From JAEZJZ01 sp050949055 (GTDB taxonomy: Bacteria; Bacillota; UBA994; UBA5500), in assembly GCA_050949055.1 (NCBI GenBank), contig JBMNFA010000001.1, forward strand, positions 558,001-622,000: a stretch of 64,000 bases of DNA. Direction: 5' to 3'. Shown piece by piece: positions 1 to 7,209 of this stretch. Each line of letters begins with the position of its first letter. Position 1 is the first letter of the stretch. Below the pieces are notes generated by a model. It did not search any database. It was not told the origin of the DNA and was given only the letters and a program-made list of their open reading frames with translations. Position numbers and translations under genes: made by a program.

Positions 1-83
1 CCAATTGCTTGCATACCCATCTCTCCCTCATAGGCAGATACCAAAATCCCACTAACCGGTCTGCGCTTACTGTCAATGTGCAT
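1..83 (-). CDS. 5' end of an unidentified gene, runs off the window
   Basis: An open frame on the minus strand begins at an ATG at 83 and stays open to the window edge (27 codons; starts MHIDSKRRPVSG). In-frame ATGs at 22 and 16 follow a purine-rich GAGGGAGAG, so the true start may be further in. It lies 24 bases after the stop of the upstream ATP-cone gene on the same strand and is probably cotranscribed. The fragment is too short to assign a family. Real gene or not, and start, are both uncertain. Confidence 0.4.
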   Translation of the reverse strand, partial: MHIDSKRRPVSGILVSAYEGEMGMQAI

Positions 84-106
84 CGCAGCCGAACGGGCGC
101 CGGACG

Positions 107-1780
107 TTAGTGCGACAGTGGAGCGGCGTAAACCACATCAACCATCGGGCGCTCCGGCAGCGGTTGGACAACCAACTGCCCTCCCTGGAAATGCTGACTG
201 ACTGGTGCCAGTTGGTAGGGCTGCTCTACTTCCGGCCAGAGGCTGTTCACCAAAGGAAATGCCTGGCCGTCAACCTGCCTAAAGCGGCTAGCCGCCCAAC
301 TACCGGCAGTGGCAGCCAATTTCAACTGCAGAGCATAGTGGCTGCGCCAATGCTCCACGATGCGCCGCTGTAAGTGAATGAACTCCTGCTCCTCCAGCCC
401 GATCTGGCTGCCAAAACGCATCCGCGCGACAGCAAACGCCTCGGTCACGCCCACCGGGACGATACTCAGTTGACAAGCTTGCAGTACGTCCTTCATAGCC
501 TGGTACTGCTGTTCACCGGCCCCCGCCAGCTGCCAGAGCAAGGGCAGATCATGCTCAGAGAGCGCCGAAAGAACCTCGAAGCGATGGGCCAGCTGCCGGG
601 CCACCAAACTGTAGACGCGGTCGATTCCCGCCCAGAAATCGCTGCTGCTTGACGCTTCCAGGGCGATCCGTGGTAGATTGACGAAACTCTGGGCCAGCTG
701 CCCAGGCTCCCCCGTAGCCAAATGCAGTCCGCTGGCGAAGATGGCTCCTGACCTTTCACTGACCATAACTTGGGCAGGGTTGCCCCCTTCTCGCGCCACT
801 GGCGCAGCTAGCTGCCTCAATTGCGCGGATACGGGGTCTGATGATCGCAGCTGCAAGACCACCTGGGGGGTGTGCGCCAGGGTGCGTCGGGGCAAGCCTC
901 GGGCAAGTACGGCTAGCAGCGCCTTGGCAAAGATAGTTCCGCTGTTGCTCCGTTCCAAGCCTATACTGACCGAGACCCGAATCGGGCACAAACCGCCGAT
1001 CTGAGCAACCAGGCCCAGGTCGTGTAACATGCGTTCTGCCAACAGTTCAGCCTCCACTGCTGAAAACGGCTGGTCGGCAAGTTTGACCACCTGCGCGACC
1101 GCGCAATCCAGGTCGGAGAACAGCAATTCGCCGATCATCTCGCTATGGGCCAGCAGCACCAGTTGCCCGGCCATTCGCATCAGTTGCTCTGGAGTCCTGG
1201 CGGCCGCCAAATGCATTTGGCCTATGCTGATGCCATGCCGCACGAGGGTAGCCGGCCGGATTACGCCTGCCGCTACCGCCATGGTGTAGTGTGGCAAACG
1301 GTCTATATGTATTTCCGCCCGCTGGTGGGCCAAGGAGAACTCTCTGGGTAGCAGGCTGTGCAGCGTGTATTGCTCGCTGGCAGCCAAAGCAATCCGGCTC
1401 AGCTTGGCGGCCGGGGTGGACTGGTCGGAGAGCTCGTTGATGCTATCCTGCAGGACCTCGCTGACGGCATCCATCAACTCGCTTTTCTGTTCACGAATGC
1501 GCGTACGACGGTTGCGGTAAAGAATGTAGGCTTTGGCGGTACGGGCGTGGCCATTTTCAATCAGCACCTTTTCCACCAAGTCCTGAATCTGCTCCACTTG
1601 CGGCGTGCCGCCCTCGGGCAATGACTGACTCAACAAGTGGATCACCTGCCCGGCCAGGAACTCGGACTGCCGCCGATCCTCGCCGCCGACGGCTCTGGCA
1701 GCGGAGAAGATGGCATCTGCTATTTTGGCCGCGTTAAAGGGCACCACCCGGCCATCTCGCTTTTGCACCCACTCAATCAT
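107..1780 (-). CDS. ATP-cone protein related to anaerobic ribonucleotide reductase, lacking catalytic residues
   Basis: 557 residues. Residues about 1-95 form an ATP-cone that matches the N-terminus of the NrdD encoded at 38346 (KRDGRVVPFNAAKIADA against KRDGRLVSFDGEKIVNA). The rest follows the NrdD barrel at low identity: a GTIFAKALLAVLARGL stretch, SFVNLPRIALEA against SINLPRLALRA, and a late LSIVPVGVTEAFA block against LSVGFIGLAEALV. NrdD is 675 residues here. This protein stops before the zinc Cys cluster and the glycyl-radical motif, and has no counterpart of the active-site Cys in YMGCRTRV. It is therefore very unlikely to reduce nucleotides. Its start overlaps the end of nrdR by 8 bases, so the two are translationally coupled. 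A nucleotide-sensing regulatory role is inference. Confidence 0.75.
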   Translation of the reverse strand: MIEWVQKRDGRVVPFNAAKIADAIFSAARAVGGEDRRQSEFLAGQVIHLLSQSLPEGGTPQVEQIQDLVEKVLIENGHARTAKAYILYRNRRTRIREQKSELMDAVSEVLQDSINELSDQSTPAAKLSRIALAASEQYTLHSLLPREFSLAHQRAEIHIDRLPHYTMAVAAGVIRPATLVRHGISIGQMHLAAARTPEQLMRMAGQLVLLAHSEMIGELLFSDLDCAVAQVVKLADQPFSAVEAELLAERMLHDLGLVAQIGGLCPIRVSVSIGLERSNSGTIFAKALLAVLARGLPRRTLAHTPQVVLQLRSSDPVSAQLRQLAAPVAREGGNPAQVMVSERSGAIFASGLHLATGEPGQLAQSFVNLPRIALEASSSSDFWAGIDRVYSLVARQLAHRFEVLSALSEHDLPLLWQLAGAGEQQYQAMKDVLQACQLSIVPVGVTEAFAVARMRFGSQIGLEEQEFIHLQRRIVEHWRSHYALQLKLAATAGSWAASRFRQVDGQAFPLVNSLWPEVEQPYQLAPVSQHFQGGQLVVQPLPERPMVDVVYAAPLSH

Positions 1781-2234
1781 GCTTTTGCCCCAGCAACCTG
1801 TCCAGCTCCTGCTTCAATTGCATGATATCTGTGAACTGGCGATAGACTGAGGCAAAGCGCACGTAGGCGACCTCGTCTATTTCCCGCAAGCGATCCATCA
1901 CCATCTCACCAATTTGCTCGGACTCCACCTCGGGACAAAGCTGATTTCGCAAGTGCTGTTCAATGTCATTGGCTATCTGCTCCAAAACAGCGGCGCTGAC
2001 CGGCCGCTTCTCGCAGGCCCTAAATAGACCGGCCAGAATTTTGTTGCGGTCAAAGGCCTCCCGCCGCCCATCCTTCTTGCTGACCATCATGGGCAGCTCT
2101 TCGATCTTCTCATAGGTGGTAAACCGTCGGGCGCAAGCAGCGCATTCGCGGCGGCGGCGAATAGCGTTACCCTCATCGGTGGGACGGCTATCGACTACGC
2201 GGCTATCAGGATGCGAACAAAAGGGACATCTCAT
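1773..2234 (-). CDS. nrdR: Transcriptional repressor NrdR
   Basis: 153 residues, the usual NrdR length. An N-terminal zinc ribbon (CPFC at residues 3-6, CAAC around 31-34, then RRFTTYE) is followed by an ATP-cone beginning about residue 49 (VSKKDGRREAFDRNKI). NrdR senses ATP/dATP through the cone and represses ribonucleotide reductase genes by binding paired NrdR boxes. The ATG at 2234 is chosen because AAAGGGG lies 8 bases before it; the longer upstream frame has no ribosome site and precedes the conserved MRCPFC start. Its likely targets in this window are the two boxes between nrdG and nrdD (38270-38317). Confidence 0.96.
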   Translation of the reverse strand: MRCPFCSHPDSRVVDSRPTDEGNAIRRRRECAACARRFTTYEKIEELPMMVSKKDGRREAFDRNKILAGLFRACEKRPVSAAVLEQIANDIEQHLRNQLCPEVESEQIGEMVMDRLREIDEVAYVRFASVYRQFTDIMQLKQELDRLLGQKHD

Positions 2235-2305
2235 AGTTGCTACCCCTTTCTTCACCGCTGGTTGCACATCCGCAACCGGCAGCGGTGGGTATTCATTATC
2301 AGTCT

Positions 2306-2317
2306 ACAAGATATTGT
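2306..2317. promoter_or_regulatory. Possible single NrdR-box-like site upstream of nrdR
   Basis: ACAAGATATTGT is an imperfect palindrome with the ACA...TGT ends of an NrdR box, about 75 bases before nrdR. No second box is found 31-32 bp away, which NrdR normally needs, so autoregulation is only a possibility. Confidence 0.25.
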
Positions 2318-2360
2318 GCCAAGGTGCTAGTCTGGCCGCATCAGCAATGAAAAAGGGGGC

Positions 2361-2633
2361 TCAGCTGCGGCTGTAGCCCCCCTCCTGATAGGAGTTGTTC
2401 CCGTCCAGTTCCACCAGAATCACATCTTCGCCAATTTTCACTACCTGTTCCCACGCAATGTAGATTTCGCTTTCCCGGCCAAAGATGCCTAGCACCCGCG
2501 CTTGACCTGGTACCAGCAAACCCTTCACCCGTCCGGCCGCCAGATCGATATCCAGGTCTATGATCATGCCCAGGCGCTTGCCATCCAGAACGTTGACCAC
2601 TTCTCGCATGCGTAGCTCTCCCACCCTCAGCAT
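2361..2633 (-). CDS. YlmC/YmxH-family sporulation-linked PRC-barrel protein
   Basis: 90 residues matching the small PRC-barrel family that includes B. subtilis YlmC and YmxH: LRVGELRMREVVNVLDGKRLG at the start, then DIDLAAGRVKGLLVPG and VKIGEDVILVEL. These proteins are about 80-90 residues; their biochemical role is not established, but they cluster with sporulation genes, as here, between spoIIR and nrdR. The ATG at 2633 follows a GGGGGGAA ribosome site. A larger open frame over the same bases (2341-2865) is a shadow. Confidence 0.88.
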   Translation of the reverse strand: MLRVGELRMREVVNVLDGKRLGMIIDLDIDLAAGRVKGLLVPGQARVLGIFGRESEIYIAWEQVVKIGEDVILVELDGNNSYQEGGYSRS

Positions 2634-2645
2634 GCCGTTCCCCCC

Positions 2646-2667
2646 TATCCATATGAGTATATGGATA
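2646..2667. repeat. Perfect 9-bp inverted repeat between spoIIR and the ylmC-like gene
   Basis: TATCCATAT (2646-2654) and ATATGGATA (2659-2667) are perfect complements around a 4-base loop, just before the ribosome site of the ylmC-like gene. On the minus strand it contains CATATACT, which fits the sigma-E/K -10 pattern CATAnnnT. It may be an operator or an mRNA hairpin. No T-tract follows, so it is not an ordinary terminator. Confidence 0.5.
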
Positions 2668-2684
2668 AGGATTAGGAAACAGAA

Positions 2685-3290
2685 CTAGGCTGAAGGCGGC
2701 TGCGCAACAACCACCTGCCTGAAACTGGCTGTGACGAAGCGGTCGCGCAGACTCTGCCAGCAATCCCAGAGGAGACTGCGCAGCACCAGTGTCTGAGGTT
2801 CTGTTTGGCCCAGTGGCTGACAAACGCCGCTGGTCAAACACATGGGAGGAAAGACCACGCACCACCAGTTGCGACCCTCACCGGTGCCCAAAGTAACATT
2901 CAACGCCTGATAGCGGCCAGCCGGCAAAGTGAAGGTACCATAGTGCTTGGCCGGGAAGTTGAATTCCCCCAGCTGGAGACTGGCTTGGTAATCCTCCCCC
3001 TGGTCCTCCAGCGTCTGCCTGGCGATTTGGCTTAGCTGGCCTAAGTGCGCCCTGAGCCGGCTCACTGCTTCCTCGGGATCGGCCACACCTGCCAACAGTG
3101 GGTTCAGGTACGCCAGCAGGTCGTCTCGTACCTGCATCTTCACCTGTTGCTCACGCAAGCTCTCCCCATTGGCAGAGACGTGCAGCCTGATTAGGGGAGG
3201 CGGCAACTCGCCCGCCGCGCAGACGCCGATATCCAACCAGAACACCCCGGCAAGCAACAGCAATCCCACAAACACAAAGTAGCGCCTCAT
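2685..3290 (-). CDS. spoIIR: Stage II sporulation protein R (SpoIIR)
   Basis: 201 residues with an N-terminal hydrophobic export segment (about 4-25), then IRLHVSANGES, the SpoIIR hallmark, and GRNWWCVVFPPMC near residue 140. SpoIIR is made in the forespore under sigma-F, is exported to the intermembrane space and activates the SpoIIGA protease, which processes pro-sigma-E in the mother cell. Both partners are encoded just upstream. ATG at 3290 follows GGAGGAATAGCG. The gene lies 40 bases after sigG and is probably read from the sigG promoter. Length and motifs fit the family well. Confidence 0.93.
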   Translation of the reverse strand: MRRYFVFVGLLLLAGVFWLDIGVCAAGELPPPLIRLHVSANGESLREQQVKMQVRDDLLAYLNPLLAGVADPEEAVSRLRAHLGQLSQIARQTLEDQGEDYQASLQLGEFNFPAKHYGTFTLPAGRYQALNVTLGTGEGRNWWCVVFPPMCLTSGVCQPLGQTEPQTLVLRSLLWDCWQSLRDRFVTASFRQVVVAQPPSA

Positions 3291-3330
3291 CGCTATTCCT
3301 CCTCATATAACCTAACTGATATATGGTCGT

Positions 3331-4128
3331 CTAGACCCGTTCCTTGTTGCCGTCCCGTTCAGCGATCAGCTTGCGCATGTGCTGCAGCGCGGCTTTCTCC
3401 AGGCGTGACACCTGGGCCTGGGAAATCCCGATCTCTTCAGCCACTTCCATCTGAGTCTTGCTGGCGAAGAAGCGGAGCGAGAGGATCAATCGTTCCCGCT
3501 CGCTCAGTTTGTCCATCGCCTCCCGCAGCGCAATTCCTTCTACCCAGGTGCTATCCTGATTCTTGTCGTCTTTGATCTGATCCATGATGTAGATGGGGTC
3601 GCCGCCTTCTTGGTAGATGGGATCAAACAGCGACACCGGCTCCTGGATGGCATCGAGGGCAAACACCACGTCTTCCCTGGGAACCCCCAGTTCAGACGCT
3701 ATCTCCTGCACGGTGGGCTCGCGCGAGTTTTTGTTGACCAAGCTATCCCGCACCTGCAACGCCTTGTAGGCGATATCCCGCAACGAGCGGCTGACCCGGA
3801 TGGGGTTGTTGTCCCGCAGGTAGCGCCGGATTTCACCGATGATCATCGGCACCGCGTAGGTGGAGAACTTGACGTTCTGGGAAAGGTCAAAGTTGTCGAT
3901 GGCCTTCATTAGGCCGATACAGCCAACTTGAAACAGGTCATCCACATACTCTCCCCGGTTATTGAAACGCTGAATAACACTGAGCACCAGACGCAAATTG
4001 CCCATCACCAACCGCTCCCGGGCGCTTTCATCGCCACTCTGTAGGTTGGTGAACAGCTCGCGCATCTTCTGGTTGCTCAGTACTTGCAGCTTCGATGTGT
4101 TCACTCCACATATTTCAACCCTGTTCAT
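3331..4128 (-). CDS. sigG: RNA polymerase sigma factor SigG (sporulation sigma-G)
   Basis: 265 residues, a late forespore sigma-70-family factor. The N-terminus MNRVEICGVNTSKLQVL is the sigma-G signature. Region 2 is seen in ERLVMGNLRLVLSVIQRF and DDLFQVGCIGLMKAIDNF, and region 4 in ISQAQVSRLEKAAL. Start is the ATG at 4128 behind GGAGGCGGAGACT; an in-frame earlier start lacks support. A sigma-F-type promoter is readable at 4164-4193, matching the known dependence of sigG on sigma-F. It is separated from sigE by a terminator. Confidence 0.97.
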   Translation of the reverse strand: MNRVEICGVNTSKLQVLSNQKMRELFTNLQSGDESARERLVMGNLRLVLSVIQRFNNRGEYVDDLFQVGCIGLMKAIDNFDLSQNVKFSTYAVPMIIGEIRRYLRDNNPIRVSRSLRDIAYKALQVRDSLVNKNSREPTVQEIASELGVPREDVVFALDAIQEPVSLFDPIYQEGGDPIYIMDQIKDDKNQDSTWVEGIALREAMDKLSERERLILSLRFFASKTQMEVAEEIGISQAQVSRLEKAALQHMRKLIAERDGNKERV

Positions 4129-4163
4129 AGTCTCCGCCTCCCCGCTGTGCAACCACTATTTTG

Positions 4164-4193
4164 CATTATCACCGCGGGGCTTTTGATCTATAC
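4164..4193 (-). promoter_or_regulatory. Sigma-F-type promoter of sigG
   Basis: On the minus strand GTATA (4193-4189) is followed after exactly 15 bases by GGTGATAATG (4173-4164). This matches the sigma-F consensus GYATA-N15-GGnnAnAHTR at every defined position. It lies about 36 bases before the sigG start codon. Confidence 0.75.
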
Positions 4194-4228
4194 CTACGCT
4201 TCCCCTGACCGAGCCTCCATGGACATGC

Positions 4229-4253
4229 AAAAAGCCGCCCTGAGCAGGCGGCT
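4229..4253 (-). terminator. Rho-independent terminator after sigE
   Basis: On the minus strand AGCCGCC, a 7-base loop and GGCGGCT form a 7-bp stem followed by TTTTTGC. It separates the spoIIGA-sigE unit from sigG. Confidence 0.85.
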
Positions 4254-4343
4254 AAAGGTAGGGATGGATTGCAGATAACGTCGGGCTGGCGCAATGGGGC
4301 TATCTGCCACCATGCTACCTGACCAGGGTAGAGCAGAACCACC

Positions 4344-5078
4344 TCATTCCATGCGTTTGAACTCCCGACGCAGGCGCTTGATAATCCGCTTCTCCAGACG
4401 GGAGATGTATGATTGCGAGATCCCCAACAGGTCGGCCACCTCTTTCTGGGTACGCTCATCCCCATCCTTGAGGCCAAACCGCAGCTCCATGATTGTCCGC
4501 TCGCGCTCGCTCAAGCGGCTGAGGGCATTGTTCAGCAGACACCGGTCCACTTCTGCCTCCAGCTCTTTGTACACTTCACACCCTTCATGGGGTATCACAT
4601 CCGAGAGCAACAGCTCGTTGCCATCCCAATCTACATTCAGCGGCTCGTCCAGTGAGATCTCCACCCGGTGGCGATGGTTGCGGCGCAGAAACATCAGAAT
4701 TTCGTTCTCGATACAGCGGGAGGCGTAGGTAGCCAGCTTAATGTTTCGGTCAGGATTGAAGGTGTTTACGGCTTTGATCAGCCCGATAGAACCAATAGAA
4801 GCCAGGTCCTCGATGGGAATGCCCGTGTTCTCAAACTTGCGGGCGATGTACACCACCAAACGCAGATTGCGCTCGATGAGCACGCTCTTTACAGCCATGT
4901 CACCAATCTTCAGCTGCCCCAGCAAGAAACTCTCTTCCTGCTCAGACAAGGGCGGGGGCAAAGCCTCCGAACTACCGATGAAATGGATGGCCCGCTGCTC
5001 CACATCCACTCCAAGCTTAAGCAACAACCGATAGTAGAGGATCCTGATCCAAAGCTGTAATCGCGGCCAAGCGTTCAT
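4344..5078 (-). CDS. sigE: RNA polymerase sigma factor SigE precursor (sporulation sigma-E)
   Basis: 244 residues. The first ~30 residues form the membrane-associated pro-sequence (WIRILYYRLLLKLG) and lead into IHFIGSSEALPPPLSEQEE, the conserved processing region. Region 2 (NLRLVVYIARKFENTGIP, DLASIGSIGLIKAVNTF) and region 4 (LGISQSYISRLEKRIIKRL) are intact. Sigma-E drives early mother-cell transcription after SpoIIGA removes the pro-sequence. Its start overlaps the spoIIGA stop by 4 bases (ATGA type), so the two are translationally coupled, as in B. subtilis spoIIG. Confidence 0.97.
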   Translation of the reverse strand: MNAWPRLQLWIRILYYRLLLKLGVDVEQRAIHFIGSSEALPPPLSEQEESFLLGQLKIGDMAVKSVLIERNLRLVVYIARKFENTGIPIEDLASIGSIGLIKAVNTFNPDRNIKLATYASRCIENEILMFLRRNHRHRVEISLDEPLNVDWDGNELLLSDVIPHEGCEVYKELEAEVDRCLLNNALSRLSERERTIMELRFGLKDGDERTQKEVADLLGISQSYISRLEKRIIKRLRREFKRME

Positions 5079-5989
5079 CCCAGCACCTCCTGAGTTGTTT
5101 GGTTGACGACAGGCAATAGCCGCTCTGGGATCAATGCCTGATACGCCCCCTGTTCATGCAGCGAATGATCAGCTATTGCCAACACCACATTCTCGGCGGT
5201 GTTGACTGCAGAACCGACAGTTATGGTGGCCCGATCCACCCGCCAACCCAGCAGGACCCCCGAACGTCTCCCCACCGAGTGATAGGGAATAAACCGCAGT
5301 CGGGCAACCCAAGGCTGGGCGGCCAGATTGTTTAGCGCTTCAGGCTGCAAGCTGCCGCTGGCAATGAGGGTGACGACATCATCTGGCAGCAGATGGGCCA
5401 CAGCCTCCAACGAAATGATCACCACCGGGCGGCCAGCAAAGGGCTCCACCAGCTGGTTGCCCGAGTCCACCAGCCCGTTCAAACTGGTCTCGGTCCCGTT
5501 AAGGCTGAAGCTGATGCTAGCCTGGTTGGTCACATGCACCAGGCGGTTCTCCAGCAGATTGATCATCCGCTTGCTGGTCAGTCCAGTCACCAGCACGGCC
5601 GCCGGCAGGACCCAGAGGGGCAGTCCACCATAAGCCAAGCTTCCGCCGGGGAAACCCCCACCCAACAACGTCTGTACACCCAGGACACAGCCGGCAGTCA
5701 GACAGCTGACCAAAATGAACAGCCCGGATAGCCGCAGCAACCGCCAAACCAGGCTGGGCTGAAAAGCTATCTGCACCATCCAGCCGGCAAGCACCAGCTT
5801 GCAGCCCGGGTGCGAGAAGAAGGTTGCCCAGGGGGTGACTATACCCAGACCGTAGACGGCACCCAAGGCACTGGAGAGCAACCAGCGCTGCCAACTCAGC
5901 TTCTGGCCGATCAAGCTGGAGGAAAGCCACAGCGCCCAGCCATTGAGGCCGAGGTTGACTAAGAACAGCAGGTCCACATATACATCCAT
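5075..5989 (-). CDS. spoIIGA: Sporulation sigma-E processing peptidase SpoIIGA
   Basis: 304 residues: about five N-terminal membrane segments (to about residue 155), then a cytoplasmic aspartic-protease-like domain with GLVDSGNQLVEPFAGRPV, whose DSGN holds the predicted catalytic Asp. It cleaves pro-sigma-E at the septum when signalled by SpoIIR. ATG at 5989 is chosen because AGGGGG precedes it and MDVYVDLLFLVN is the family start. Upstream lies a promoter with an unusually long spacer and a Spo0A-box match, as expected for spoIIG. Confidence 0.93.
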   Translation of the reverse strand: MDVYVDLLFLVNLGLNGWALWLSSSLIGQKLSWQRWLLSSALGAVYGLGIVTPWATFFSHPGCKLVLAGWMVQIAFQPSLVWRLLRLSGLFILVSCLTAGCVLGVQTLLGGGFPGGSLAYGGLPLWVLPAAVLVTGLTSKRMINLLENRLVHVTNQASISFSLNGTETSLNGLVDSGNQLVEPFAGRPVVIISLEAVAHLLPDDVVTLIASGSLQPEALNNLAAQPWVARLRFIPYHSVGRRSGVLLGWRVDRATITVGSAVNTAENVVLAIADHSLHEQGAYQALIPERLLPVVNQTTQEVLG

Positions 5990-5996
5990 TGGCAAG

Positions 5997-6018
5997 CCCC
6001 CTATTTCATTATAGGGGG
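5997..6018. repeat. Perfect 8-bp palindrome over the spoIIGA -10 and ribosome site
   Basis: CCCCCTAT (5997-6004) and ATAGGGGG (6011-6018) are exact complements around a 6-base loop. On the coding strand it covers the TATAAT -10 and the AGGGGG ribosome site. It may act as a DNA operator, or hide the ribosome site if transcription starts further upstream. Confidence 0.6.
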
Positions 6019-6040
6019 ACAAGGATAAGGAAAATGTCTA
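6008..6040 (-). promoter_or_regulatory. spoIIG-type promoter with a 21-bp spacer
   Basis: On the minus strand TAGACA (6040-6035, 5 of 6 to TTGACA) and TATAAT (6013-6008) are separated by 21 bases. The B. subtilis spoIIG promoter is known for a similarly long (22-bp) spacer and needs Spo0A~P. Transcription would begin near 6001, giving a very short leader. Confidence 0.6.
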
Positions 6041-6047
6041 AGCGCGG

Positions 6048-6054
6048 TGTCGAA
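6048..6054 (+). promoter_or_regulatory. Spo0A box upstream of spoIIGA
   Basis: TGTCGAA on the plus strand (TTCGACA in the direction of spoIIGA) is an exact 0A-box (TGNCGAA), 7 bases upstream of the -35. Its placement fits activation by Spo0A~P. Confidence 0.55.
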
Positions 6055-6072
6055 TCTTGCCCTTATGGAATC

Positions 6073-6113
6073 AAAAAGCAGAGCCCTCCAGGTTGGTTTG
6101 GATGGGCTCTGCT
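6073..6113 (-). terminator. Rho-independent terminator after ftsZ
   Basis: AGCAGAGCCC and GGGCTCTGCT form a perfect 10-bp stem on the minus strand, followed by TTTTTG. It separates the dcw operon from spoIIGA. Confidence 0.85.
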
Positions 6114-6141
6114 GGCCGCATATGAATTTTGGGGCTGCAAA

Positions 6142-7191
6142 CTAGCGTTTACGCCGCATGAAGGCCGGAATATCCAAATCGCTGCTGGCGTGGAAAGGCT
6201 TAATTTCAATCTCCTTAAAATCCTGGGTACTGCGAGCCTGGCTATCAAAGCCAGTGGCGATGACGGTGATGCGGATTTCGTCCTCCAAGCCCTCGTCAAT
6301 GACAGCTCCAAAAATGAAATTGGCATCGGCATCTACGGCTTGTGAAATTAACTCTGCCGCTTTGTTCACCTCATGCAGGCTGAGGTTGATGCCGCCGGTG
6401 ACACTGAGCAGCACCCCTTTGGCCCCCTCGATTGAGGCTTCTAGCAGCGGGCTGGATATGGCTTGCTTGGCCGCGTCCACGGCGCGATTGTCACCATTGG
6501 CTTGACCGATGCCCATCAGGGCGGAGCCAGTCTGGGTCATGATCGTCTTCACGTCGGCAAAATCGAGGTTGATCAAGCCAGGCACCGCAATCAAATCGGA
6601 AATGCCCTGCACGCCTTGCCGTAGCACATCGTCGGCGACTTTGAAGGCCTGCATGATCGGCATGTTCTTGTCCACCACCTGCAGCAGACGATCATTGGGA
6701 ATGGTGATAATGGTATCGACGTGCTCCTTCAGGTTGGCAATGCCTTTCTCCGCCTGGGTCATCCTCCGCCTTTGCTCAAAGGTGAACGGTTTGGTGACCA
6801 CGCCCACCGTGAGAGCACCCATCTCTCTTGCCACTTGCGCCACCACCGGCGCGGCGCCAGTCCCGGTGCCGCCCCCCATGCCCGCGGTGACAAACACCAT
6901 GTCCGAGCCCCTCAGTGCCTGCTGAATGGCTTCCCGGCTCTCTTCCGCCGCCTTCATCCCAATTTCCGGGTTAGCACCTGCGCCCAAGCCCCGAGTCAGC
7001 TTCTCGCCAATCTGTATCTTGTGGCCGGCCCGCGAACGGGATAGCGCCTGAGCATCGGTATTGACGGCGATGAAGTCCACTCCCTTGAGACCAGCATCGA
7101 TCATGCGGTCGACGGCGTTGCTGCCGCCGCCACCGATTCCAATTACCTTAATGCGAGCGTATTGTTCAATCTCCAGATCAAGCTCCAGCAT
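6142..7191 (-). CDS. ftsZ: Cell division protein FtsZ
   Basis: 349 residues, tubulin-like GTPase that polymerises into the Z ring at mid-cell. N-terminal GIGGGGSNAVDRM and the tubulin signature GGGTGTGAAP (near residues 107-116) bind GTP; NLDFADVKTIM contains the T7-loop catalytic Asp. After a short linker the C-terminal peptide DLDIPAFMRRKR is the usual docking tail for FtsA and SepF. It sits 18 bases after ftsA, the standard dcw order, and is followed by a strong terminator. Confidence 0.98.
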   Translation of the reverse strand: MLELDLEIEQYARIKVIGIGGGGSNAVDRMIDAGLKGVDFIAVNTDAQALSRSRAGHKIQIGEKLTRGLGAGANPEIGMKAAEESREAIQQALRGSDMVFVTAGMGGGTGTGAAPVVAQVAREMGALTVGVVTKPFTFEQRRRMTQAEKGIANLKEHVDTIITIPNDRLLQVVDKNMPIMQAFKVADDVLRQGVQGISDLIAVPGLINLDFADVKTIMTQTGSALMGIGQANGDNRAVDAAKQAISSPLLEASIEGAKGVLLSVTGGINLSLHEVNKAAELISQAVDADANFIFGAVIDEGLEDEIRITVIATGFDSQARSTQDFKEIEIKPFHASSDLDIPAFMRRKR

Positions 7192-7209
7192 GTCCTTACC
7201 TCCCCCAAG

